Shown here: piece by piece, positions 7,131 to 13,974 of the stretch | Numbering within the stretch: position 1 is the stretch's first letter | How the letters are laid out: every line of letters starts with the position of its first letter | Assembly: GCA_944389685.1 (NCBI GenBank) | Contig: CALXNF010000067.1 | Span: forward strand, 1-18,738 | Direction of reading: 5' to 3' | Source of the DNA: an uncultured Alphaproteobacteria bacterium | Lineage (GTDB): Bacteria > Pseudomonadota > Alphaproteobacteria > Rs-D84 | DNA length: 18,738 nt | Notes under the pieces: generated by a model | Databases searched by the model: none | Told to the model about the DNA's origin: nothing | The model's input: only the letters and a program-made list of their open reading frames with translations | Made by a program: the position numbers and the translations under genes

Positions 7131-8066
7131 ATGGCTTTGCCTAAAATTTCGGTATGGCGTAGATTCTGGGGGCAACTTTTAACCTTTTGGATTCCTATAA
7201 AAAAATATCGTAAGGCTGCGCGCGGAATTTTATGGCTGGGGCTTGGTAGGTATGTTCGTGTCTTAAAAGAAGATAAAACTAGAAATTTTCCATATGAATT
7301 ATCTATTGTTGCTATAATGAAAAACGAGGGACCGTATTTAAAAGAATGGTTGGATTTTCATATTTTGGTCGGCGTAGAAAGATTTTATTTATATGACAAC
7401 GGTTCAAAAGATAATACTAAGAAAATTTTAGCACCTTATATTAGGCGCGGTATTGTAAAGTATAAGTATTTTCCAGGGAAAAATAAACAGAATCCTGCTT
7501 ATGTAGATGCAATAAATCGTTTTTCTGAAGAAACGCGTTGGATGGCAATGATCGATTTAGATGAATTTATTGTTCCAGTGGAAAATAAAACAATTACAGA
7601 ATTTTTACATACATTACCAATAGACTTCGGGGGCCTGGTTCTTACGTGGGTAATGTATGGGTCTGCGGGGCATGTAAAGAAACCGAAAGGATTAGTAATA
7701 GAAAACTATAAATACCATGGCGATCATACGCGCCAATCTGGTTGTAAGTCTATAGTAAATCCGCGTCTTGTTGTCAGACAGCGTAATCCGCATATAAACG
7801 ATGTAGCTGGTTTTTTGATTGATGAAAACGGTAAAAAGTTGGGGAAAATAGATCAAGCATATAATCCACCATCGTGTAAGAAAATACGCTGTAATCATTA
7901 TATAACAAAGTCTTATGAAGAGTTTAAGATGCGTTGTAATAAAGGAAGTGCAGCTGGTAATTCGGCTGGGAAGAAGTGGTCTGAAGAAAAGTTCAAGAAA
8001 TATGATACGAATGATATATATGATGATATAATGTACAAATATATAAAAAAGTTAAAGAAAAAATAA
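7131..8066 (+). CDS. GT92-like (Glyco_tranf_2 related) glycosyltransferase, 311 aa
   Basis: The protein has the hallmark start of this family: LSIVAIMKNEGPYLKEWLDFHILVGVERFYLYDNGSKDNT in pieces (about residues 57-96), then the metal/nucleotide-sugar motif IDLDEF (141-146), and the later RLVVRQRNPHIND region and HY near the end. It probably adds a sugar to LPS, capsule or another surface glycan. The N-terminus carries IPIKKYRKAAR, a basic IPxxKxRxxxR motif shared with the phosphotransferase at 1381, consistent with a membrane-surface location. It has its own promoter and a strong ribosome binding site, and ends at a bidirectional terminator facing the phage genes. It is the last clear host gene before the phage cluster. 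Confidence 0.85.
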   Translation: MALPKISVWRRFWGQLLTFWIPIKKYRKAARGILWLGLGRYVRVLKEDKTRNFPYELSIVAIMKNEGPYLKEWLDFHILVGVERFYLYDNGSKDNTKKILAPYIRRGIVKYKYFPGKNKQNPAYVDAINRFSEETRWMAMIDLDEFIVPVENKTITEFLHTLPIDFGGLVLTWVMYGSAGHVKKPKGLVIENYKYHGDHTRQSGCKSIVNPRLVVRQRNPHINDVAGFLIDENGKKLGKIDQAYNPPSCKKIRCNHYITKSYEEFKMRCNKGSAAGNSAGKKWSEEKFKKYDTNDIYDDIMYKYIKKLKKK

Positions 8067-8094
8067 ATAACCGGCCAATGCCGGTTATTTTGTT
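8067..8094. terminator. Bidirectional terminator at the host/phage boundary
   Basis: ATAACCGGC (8067-8075) pairs perfectly with GCCGGTTAT (8080-8088) around CAAT, followed by TTTGTTTTT on the plus strand and T-rich DNA on the minus strand. The stop codon of the last phage gene lies inside the right arm. It marks the left edge of the phage cluster. Confidence 0.85.
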
Positions 8095-8351
8095 TTTATA
8101 ACTGCGCTTTTAATTAAGGCAACGTCGTCGCGAATGGTATCAAGTTTTATTTGAAGTTTTCCAATTCCTGTTTCTAATATAGTTGTTCGGTTTTCAAGAG
8201 CTGTTATGCGGCTGTCTGCGCGAGCCAGATCTTCAAGTGAAGAATCTTGCCGTGCAACCCAATAAATTACTCCTGCGATGAACGCGATAAGAAACCAACT
8301 GTTGCGTAAAAAATCAACCAAATTAACGACGCTTTTGGTTTCCTTTTTCAT
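8085..8351 (-). CDS. Single-helix coiled-coil membrane protein of the phage cluster, 88 aa
   Basis: One membrane segment (about residues 17-35, WFLIAFIAGVIYWVA) is followed by a heptad-rich coiled coil (about 42-80, RITALENRTTILETGIGKLQIKLDTI). Small proteins of this build sit at the end of many phage structural operons, where some are holin- or spanin-like, but I cannot assign one. The start (8349-8351) has GAGGT about nine bases upstream, overlapping the stop of the preceding gene, so the two are coupled. The stop lies inside the boundary terminator. Confidence 0.65.
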   Translation of the reverse strand: MKKETKSVVNLVDFLRNSWFLIAFIAGVIYWVARQDSSLEDLARADSRITALENRTTILETGIGKLQIKLDTIRDDVALIKSAVIKTK

Positions 8352-8353
8352 TT

Positions 8354-8545
8354 TTATTTACCTCGCTTTATCATCAGCTCTATCTGATGAACTAGGGCTC
8401 TTTGTGCTTCTAAGCTGCGTAATTGTGCATCTGTTGCGTCGGGTCCCAGTACTCGTTCGATTGTCATTTTTCGTAAGTGTTTTAATACCGTTGTTCCTGA
8501 CGCAGTCGCGAATGTACGTGCGTAGTTTTGTTCTATGTCTTTCAT
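8354..8545 (-). CDS. Bbp19-like small conserved phage protein, 63 aa
   Basis: The sequence pattern YARTFATASGTTVLKHLRKM, then ERVLGPDATDAQLRSLEAQ and RALVHQIELMIKRG, matches from memory the short Bbp19-like family found beside portal genes in podoviruses and related prophages. Its function is not known. Two ATGs are possible, 8551 and 8545. GGGA touches the first but is spaced six bases from the second, so 8545 is the better start. It lies directly after the portal gene and before the coiled-coil membrane protein. Confidence 0.75.
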   Translation of the reverse strand: MKDIEQNYARTFATASGTTVLKHLRKMTIERVLGPDATDAQLRSLEAQRALVHQIELMIKRGK

Positions 8546-8560
8546 TATCATTCCCTTTGG

Positions 8561-9784
8561 TTAAATTATAGTTTCTTCAAGTGCCATCTTTGCAATTGGG
8601 GCGATATATTTTAATTCCGCATCGCTATGTAAAGATATTTTATCTATTACACCACGACGTGATAATATTTGCAGACCGCGTTCAACCAACGGGCGAATAA
8701 ATTCATGAAGCAGTCGTCCATAAGTTGCCCCAAGTATTCTCATCATATCAGCGTTTCTTGCCATAATTTCCGTTGCCGTCATTTCTTTTTCGCTTAATAA
8801 ACCAAGCCTGTCGGCAAGCAGCGCATGACGTATACGTTCTCTTAAATCTTTCAGAATTATTTGAGATACATCAAAATTGGCACCAGATGTTAGGGGCGTT
8901 AGTCCAGATGAACCGACTGCTTTAGGTATGATTGCACCAGGGGTAAGATTTATGTTTGATAAATTTATTACACCGTCATCATCAGCTTGCCATATGCCAG
9001 ATACTGCGATAGTTGCGTTTTTTAAAACAAGTTCTACAACTTTATTTACTGTTTTTATGTCTGGCAGTGCGCGTAAGACAGGGCCGCGACCGTATAATTC
9101 ACCGCTTGCTACGGACCAGCGGAATATTATATAAGGGTTCGTTTCAAATTTACCTGTGGCAACGATATTATTTTCTATATTCCCACCGACATCCAGCCAT
9201 GCGGTAAAATCAGTTCCTATTAAACTTTGTACTAATTTTATAGGTGTTTCTGGGTCTTGCTTTATCGTGTCGCGAAGATCGGCAGGGGGCGTCCATGTCG
9301 GGTATTTTTCCATTACTTCACGTGCTGGCATGGTGGCGGTATGGAAAACGGCGCCATTTAGAATTGCTATATCACGCATGGGGATCGCAGTAAAGGAAAA
9401 GGCAGATGCAGAACCAATTGGATTTTCTGCCATGAACAAACAAGCGGTACCAAGTACTATTAAATCCATATAACATTGATGAATTGTCGTATAAAAATTT
9501 GAATCATTTAAATTTGCGCGTAAAGCCATAGTTGCAATTTCTGCGTTTGGTGATTCGGGGCTTTCCGGTATTAGCGAAATCCATAAAGATTCTGGCGGCG
9601 TAAGTAAAGAATATATCGATGCTGCCAAGTTGTCTACTGCGTCAGCAGCAGTTGCGTCAAAAAGTGTTGCTGCATCGTCATCTGCGGTCGGAAAGGTATA
9701 GCGTAACGCACTTTCCCATCTATTTAGCCATGGACTACGTAAGTCAAGTGCTTGGCAATACATTTGTTGTAAATTATATTTCAT
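8561..9784 (-). CDS. Phage portal / head-to-tail connecting protein (T7-like, PF12236 type), 407 aa
   Basis: The portal forms the dodecameric ring at one capsid vertex through which DNA is packaged and ejected. Family features: the N-terminal WLNRWESALRYTFP and LAASIYSLLTPPESLW, the central NPYIIFRWSVASGELYGRGP segment, LPDIKTVNKVVELVLKNA, and the C-terminal MTATEIMARNADMMRILG helix with LHEFIRPLVERGLQIL. It is shorter than the roughly 500-550 aa I expect, mainly at the C-terminus, so part of the crown may be missing. The start is supported by AAGGAG six bases upstream, inside the 14-base gap after the terminase nuclease ORF. Confidence 0.92.
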   Translation of the reverse strand: MKYNLQQMYCQALDLRSPWLNRWESALRYTFPTADDDAATLFDATAADAVDNLAASIYSLLTPPESLWISLIPESPESPNAEIATMALRANLNDSNFYTTIHQCYMDLIVLGTACLFMAENPIGSASAFSFTAIPMRDIAILNGAVFHTATMPAREVMEKYPTWTPPADLRDTIKQDPETPIKLVQSLIGTDFTAWLDVGGNIENNIVATGKFETNPYIIFRWSVASGELYGRGPVLRALPDIKTVNKVVELVLKNATIAVSGIWQADDDGVINLSNINLTPGAIIPKAVGSSGLTPLTSGANFDVSQIILKDLRERIRHALLADRLGLLSEKEMTATEIMARNADMMRILGATYGRLLHEFIRPLVERGLQILSRRGVIDKISLHSDAELKYIAPIAKMALEETII

Positions 9785-9798
9785 ATAGAGCTCCTTGG

Positions 9799-10644
9799 TT
9801 ATATTTTGAAATCCGTATTTGCGGAGAAAGTTTTAATACCGCGTCCGATTGGTCGAATGGGTACAGGCGTTGAACTTATGGCACCGGCTGTAGCGTCCAG
9901 CCCATCATCGTGACCATTTCCCAGTGGTGACCAACCTAACATTTCCGCAATGAGCGGTGTTGATTGAACGCGTCGATGCACATGTAACCGTCCCGATGAT
10001 AATATCGGTTCAATTGCATCTAGAATTCTGGTTTCTTTATTTTTATGGTTTGTAATTTTCTGAATGTTTATCGTTACGTTTTTTGTGTCGGCAACATTCT
10101 TCATTATTTCTGGTAATGCATTACCTATGCCGTTCGTTTCAATATATATTCTTCTTAAACCATGACGTATTATGAAGTCGAGAACCATTTCGCATTGTCG
10201 CGCAAGTGGGTGTAATTCATCATCAGGTACGACAAGATATAAAACGTCATGAATGAAAAATTGTCTATTTTTATCATCACGGTATATTAATACGCATACG
10301 CTGCCGTCGGATTTTTTTCGTCCAGTGGACGGATCCCAATAAATAGTCGCCCCTGTAATTAAAAAATCCCCTATTTTAGCTGTATGTGCGTCAAATTCTG
10401 TTTCGTATAGTTTCAGCGCGTCTGGGTCAAGGCGAGCTCTGTCAGGTGCAATAAATTCTAGCATCATCTGAGCTGAAAAATATCTAGCACCGACAGATTC
10501 GCGTAATTCGTCAATGCGCTGGATAGGGAATAACTCTGGCCAAGTGGGCGTACCTTCTTTGGAAATTATTGGTATCTTTAATTCGCGATAATCGCGTAAA
10601 AAAGGCGTTGAAAAAGCAAAATTTTTATATACTATATCTGACAT
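9799..10644 (-). CDS. Terminase large subunit, nuclease (C-terminal) half, split gene
   Basis: This 281-aa ORF is the C-terminal part of a phage TerL, the packaging motor nuclease that cuts concatemeric DNA. It aligns from the linker after the ATPase (PFLRDYRELKIPII, then TWPELFP and YFSAQMML) through the RNase H-like nuclease. The three acidic metal-binding positions are present: D104 (YWDPSTG), E169 (YIETNGIG) and D246/D247/D250 (GHDDGLDA). The matching ATPase half is a separate ORF at 13971-14573, with dnaB and two other genes between. The ATG (10642-10644) overlaps the dnaB ATG on the other strand. A weak GGGG lies about eight bases upstream, within dnaB. Whether the two halves reassemble as one motor is open. 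Confidence 0.9.
   Translation of the reverse strand: MSDIVYKNFAFSTPFLRDYRELKIPIISKEGTPTWPELFPIQRIDELRESVGARYFSAQMMLEFIAPDRARLDPDALKLYETEFDAHTAKIGDFLITGATIYWDPSTGRKKSDGSVCVLIYRDDKNRQFFIHDVLYLVVPDDELHPLARQCEMVLDFIIRHGLRRIYIETNGIGNALPEIMKNVADTKNVTINIQKITNHKNKETRILDAIEPILSSGRLHVHRRVQSTPLIAEMLGWSPLGNGHDDGLDATAGAISSTPVPIRPIGRGIKTFSANTDFKI
10608..10633 (+). promoter_or_regulatory. Possible dnaB promoter inside the terminase nuclease ORF
   Basis: TATACT (10628-10633) ends nine bases before the dnaB ATG. TTGAAA (10608-10613) is upstream at a short 14-base spacing, and TATATC (10633-10638) gives 19 instead. No ribosome binding site precedes dnaB, so the message would be nearly leaderless. The spacing makes this tentative. 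Confidence 0.3.
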
Positions 10645-12199
10645 GGACTTTACCCCAAAAACTTTACCAACGAACTTAGAAGCCGAACAGGCTGTCTTAG
10701 CGGCCGTTTTGATGAATAACCGTGCGTTGGAACGGGTTTCTGAATTCCTTCGCCCAGAACATTTTTCACATCCTGCGCATCAAGAAATTTATAAATTAGC
10801 AGAAAGGCAATTTGCGGCGGGTATCCCGTTTGATATCATTACCGCTAAAACGTACCTTGAACAACAGGGTGTATTAGAATCTGTCGGTGGCGTCGATTAT
10901 TTAACTGAGTTGGCATCTGCCGGTGCAACAGTCGTTAACGTCGAGCAATATGGGCGCATAGTTTATGAAAATGCTATGCGGCGAGACTTAATAAATTTAG
11001 GTCAATCGATAACAGACGCAGCGTTTGTCGAGGACTTAGATAACCCTGTTTCTGCTCAGATTGAAACAGCGGAACAGAAACTGTTTGAAATGGCGTCGGC
11101 GGGGATCTCTGAAAGAGAAGTTGCTTCAATTGGTACCGCTTTACAGGACGCTTTAAAAGAAGCAGAAATTGCTTATAAGGCAGACGGTAAGTTATCTGGT
11201 TTGACCACAGGGTTAAACGCTTTGGATAAATCTATCAGCGGTCTTCATCACTCGGATTTAATAATTATTGCAGGTCGTCCTGCAATGGGTAAGACGACAT
11301 TGGCAATGAATATCGCCTTTAATGCGGCGAACGCTATTCAATATGGGCGCGCAAATGAACGTTATAAAGGTGCGGTGGCATTTTTCAGTCTTGAAATGTC
11401 AAAGTCTCAACTCGCTGCGCGCGTATTGTCTTCGCAGTCAAAAATACCTGCATCTGCGATGCGAGAAGGGTCTTTGACGGACGAAGATTTCCTTAAAATG
11501 TCGCAATATGCCGATGCCATAAGCAAAGTTCCTTTATACATTGATGATACACCAGGTATGTCTGTCCCTATGATACGTACGCGGGCAAGGCGGTTGGCAC
11601 GTAAATGTGGTGGAATTGCCTTAATTGTCATTGACTATTTGCAATTAATGACATCTCCTGGGGGCAAGAACAAAGATAATCGCGTACAAGAAATTTCCGA
11701 AATTACCCGTGGTTTGAAAATGCTGGCAAAGGAATTGGATGTTCCTGTTATCGCCTTGTCTCAGTTATCACGTAGTGTTGAATCGCGTGATGATAAACGG
11801 CCACAGTTATCAGATTTGCGTGAATCCGGTTCTATTGAACAAGATGCAGATATTGTTATGTTCACGTATCGTGAAGAATATTATCTGGATAATCGGGATC
11901 CGTCACAACGTATTTCTGGTAACGCCAACGAGAAGATAATAGAAAGTTATCAGCGTCGTTTAGAGCGGGCTCGTGGTAAAGCAGATGTAATAATCGGTAA
12001 GAACCGTCATGGTAGACCAGAGACGGTGCGTATGGCGTTCTTTGGTGACTATAGTTTGTTTGATAACCTAGACGAAATCAACGCGCGAGGTGAATCAGAA
12101 TTTAATGACGGTGCAATTCCTGCAGCAATTAGTGACGACGGTAATTTTGAACCGGCACCGATAGATACAGATGCAATACCAGACGATATGCCGTTATAG
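10643..12199 (+). CDS. dnaB: Replicative DNA helicase DnaB, full length
   Basis: DnaB is the hexameric 5'-to-3' helicase at the replication fork. All parts are present in 518 aa: N-terminal domain (LPTNLEAEQAVLAAVL at about 8-23), linker, and RecA-like ATPase with Walker A GRPAMGKT (211-218), SLEM, IDYLQLM, LSQLSRSVE and LRESGSIEQDAD, ending GKNRHGRPETVRM. A short acidic tail follows. It resembles alphaproteobacterial chromosomal DnaB rather than a phage gp4-type helicase, so I take it as the host enzyme; a phage-carried copy cannot be excluded. The only start that keeps the N-terminal domain is the ATG at 10643, which overlaps the terminase nuclease ATG and has no ribosome binding site. No terminator follows it. 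Confidence 0.96.
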   Translation: MDFTPKTLPTNLEAEQAVLAAVLMNNRALERVSEFLRPEHFSHPAHQEIYKLAERQFAAGIPFDIITAKTYLEQQGVLESVGGVDYLTELASAGATVVNVEQYGRIVYENAMRRDLINLGQSITDAAFVEDLDNPVSAQIETAEQKLFEMASAGISEREVASIGTALQDALKEAEIAYKADGKLSGLTTGLNALDKSISGLHHSDLIIIAGRPAMGKTTLAMNIAFNAANAIQYGRANERYKGAVAFFSLEMSKSQLAARVLSSQSKIPASAMREGSLTDEDFLKMSQYADAISKVPLYIDDTPGMSVPMIRTRARRLARKCGGIALIVIDYLQLMTSPGGKNKDNRVQEISEITRGLKMLAKELDVPVIALSQLSRSVESRDDKRPQLSDLRESGSIEQDADIVMFTYREEYYLDNRDPSQRISGNANEKIIESYQRRLERARGKADVIIGKNRHGRPETVRMAFFGDYSLFDNLDEINARGESEFNDGAIPAAISDDGNFEPAPIDTDAIPDDMPL

Positions 12200-12210
12200 A
12201 CATTTTATGC

Positions 12211-12247
12211 TTGCGTAATTTCTAAAAATTGACTAAAATTTTGTCAA
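12211..12247 (+). promoter_or_regulatory. Promoter with embedded operator-like palindrome, double-HTH regulator gene
   Basis: TTGCGT (12211-12216), a 17-base spacer and TAAAAT (12234-12239) form a promoter. The -10 box lies inside the near-palindrome TTGACTAAAATTTTGTCAA (12229-12247), whose arms TTGAC and GTCAA mirror each other. A repressor bound there would block the -10 box, so the regulator may control its own gene. AAGGAG follows, eight bases before the ATG at 12269. Confidence 0.55.
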
Positions 12248-12268
12248 GAAAAATTAAGGAGATTTACG

Positions 12269-13276
12269 ATGGCGCAAGAAGAAATAATTTTCCCAAATAA
12301 TATTAGAAATATTCGTTTGGCCAACGGCATGAAGATGACCGAATTGGCGCGTCAGGCAAATTTATCTTTATCTGCTGTTTCTAAAATAGAGAAGGGGGTT
12401 CGCCGTCTTAATCAGAAACAGTTGTTAAACATATGCAATATTTTAGGTTGCAAACTTTCCGATATTTTCATTAAAGAGACAGACGAAGTTGCAAGTCAAT
12501 GGCAGAACGAAATAAAGCGCCGTCTGCACGATAACGAAGACAGCGGTTTAAAAATCTTCGGTAGCGGTTTGCGTAAAATTCGTCAGCAGTCTGGTAAAAC
12601 TATTGCGCAAGCAGCGAAGGATGCAGGTATGACTTTGTCTGTGTATCATAAGATAGAAGTCGGTCAACGTGAAATCTATCAAAGTGAAATAGAACCGCTT
12701 GCCGCATCGTTTGCATATACCGCAGAAACATTATTAGATAAAGTTGCAGATTTGTATAAATCTGGCGAGTTAAATAAACAGATAAATAAAGTAAAAGAGC
12801 GTGTAAAGTCAGTTCTTGTTCCGGGTAATCCTTTATCTGGTATTGATATGCATAGCAGTTTATATGGTGCTAAATTATATGACAGTGCTCGTAAAAAATT
12901 AGTACCAGTATTTGGAACGCCATCTGGTAAAGCGATTGCATTTAAAAAATCTGATAAGACAATGATAGTTTCACCGATGTCTTTAGAGGGGCATAAAGGT
13001 ATATATGCAGTTGTACCTAATTCGAAACGTTTAGGTGGTTTTATCCCTGAAAAGTCTTATGTTTTTGCAGACGCAGAGACGCCGGCACAGGTTGGTGACT
13101 TGGCAGTGTGTATAGATTCTGATTTTGATACCATGGATTCTAATGAAACGGCAATGGCGCAAGTCGTTAGTGTTCGTCAAGATTCTAAGGGGAAGATATA
13201 TGGTCAGGTTTCTTCACCCGAAGAAAAAATTATTGGGAAGACGTTGCATAAAGTGGTAATGATTATCATGGAATAA
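12269..13276 (+). CDS. Transcription regulator with two HTH (XRE-type) domains and S24-like tail, 335 aa
   Basis: Two Cro/CI-type helix-turn-helix domains are visible: residues about 10-67 (MTELARQANLSLSAVSKIEKG) and about 98-155 (TIAQAAKDAGMTLSVYHKIEVG). The C-terminal part (about 240-335; YAVVPNSKRLGGFIPEKSYVFA, VGDLAVCID) resembles the LexA/CI S24 fold, but I see no convincing catalytic Lys, so self-cleavage is doubtful. This architecture suits a phage-type repressor or a stress regulator. AAGGAG precedes the ATG. Its promoter contains an operator-like palindrome. The 224-aa gene follows after 23 bases and is likely cotranscribed. Position inside the split terminase makes control of the phage genes an attractive guess, not evidence. 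Confidence 0.82.
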   Translation: MAQEEIIFPNNIRNIRLANGMKMTELARQANLSLSAVSKIEKGVRRLNQKQLLNICNILGCKLSDIFIKETDEVASQWQNEIKRRLHDNEDSGLKIFGSGLRKIRQQSGKTIAQAAKDAGMTLSVYHKIEVGQREIYQSEIEPLAASFAYTAETLLDKVADLYKSGELNKQINKVKERVKSVLVPGNPLSGIDMHSSLYGAKLYDSARKKLVPVFGTPSGKAIAFKKSDKTMIVSPMSLEGHKGIYAVVPNSKRLGGFIPEKSYVFADAETPAQVGDLAVCIDSDFDTMDSNETAMAQVVSVRQDSKGKIYGQVSSPEEKIIGKTLHKVVMIIME

Positions 13277-13299
13277 CGTTCCCAAAGGGAGGGGGTAAC

Positions 13300-13974
13300 A
13301 TGAAAGCAAAAGCAAGTGTCATCGCACAAAAATTATTGAATCTGTACCGTCAAGAACACGTGATTTTTGGTGGTTGGTCTGCCGTAAATCAGGTTTTCGT
13401 TGATGAGGCTGATGCAGAAGTATTAAGGGCTTTACGTGATTTACCTACGGGTAAAATGCTAGTGAAGCATATTGAAAATTTGCGAAGCGGTAAAACCCCG
13501 ATGGATTCTATAGAGCATGATTTACTTCCATATGGTGGTATGATGTCTGAAACTGTTGCAACAGTACCACTAACTTCTGAAGAATGGGCGGAATTAGAAT
13601 CTGGGATAAATAGTTTCACAACAGATCAAGAAGGTTTAGATAAAATTCAGCAGTTGCGTGTTGTGAAAAAATTTGGTGACCAGTGGTTGGTGGCAATTCG
13701 TGCGGCATTATCAAAGCGTCCAGATCTATTGGAGAAATGGTCCGTTGTAAATAAGACTTATAGAGCTTATTATTTATGGAAAGTTGCCAGTGACATGTTA
13801 AATCAACCTCTTTCTGAACGGGCAAGGGCTCAGCTACAGGTAGATATGCCGGAATATGAAACTTATTTACCGATGTTTGGTAACGCCGGAACAGAATTGT
13901 TAGAAAAATTACGTTCTTTCATTACTACTATGAAACCTGTAGATGATACAGAAAATGACGGTCTGAATTTTTAA
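13300..13974 (+). CDS. Unknown protein downstream of the double-HTH regulator, 224 aa
   Basis: I do not recognise this protein. It is soluble, mostly helical and mildly acidic, with two apparent halves: about 1-105 (RQEHVIFGGWSAVNQVFVDE, LPYGGMMSETVATVPL) and about 106-224 (KFGDQWLVAIRAALSKRPDL, SERARAQLQVDMPEYETYL). No metal, nucleotide or membrane motif stands out. A strong ribosome binding site (AGGGAGGGGG) precedes the ATG, so translation is probably efficient. It shares an operon with the double-HTH regulator. Its TAA overlaps the stop of the terminase ATPase ORF on the other strand (TTAA), with no terminator between the convergent genes, so opposing transcripts would overlap. Confidence 0.7.
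   Translation: MKAKASVIAQKLLNLYRQEHVIFGGWSAVNQVFVDEADAEVLRALRDLPTGKMLVKHIENLRSGKTPMDSIEHDLLPYGGMMSETVATVPLTSEEWAELESGINSFTTDQEGLDKIQQLRVVKKFGDQWLVAIRAALSKRPDLLEKWSVVNKTYRAYYLWKVASDMLNQPLSERARAQLQVDMPEYETYLPMFGNAGTELLEKLRSFITTMKPVDDTENDGLNF

Noticed and set aside
8877..9473. Plus-strand open frames within the portal gene
   Set aside because: The portal reading is motif-complete on the other strand; these are codon-bias shadows.
13389..13825. Minus-strand open frames within the 224-aa gene
   Set aside because: They overlap a plus-strand gene with a strong ribosome binding site and operon context, and show no domain or start signal of their own.
10637..13966. TCTGA at both edges of the dnaB insert as a target-site duplication
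   Set aside because: Five bases is too short to be significant, and joining the halves there does not restore a single frame. It is kept only as a weak clue.
10645..13970. An intein or self-splicing intron as the cause of the terminase split
   Set aside because: The insert encodes complete genes on the opposite strand, has no intein splice motifs or homing endonuclease, and I recognise no ribozyme core. A computed covariance-model search would settle it.
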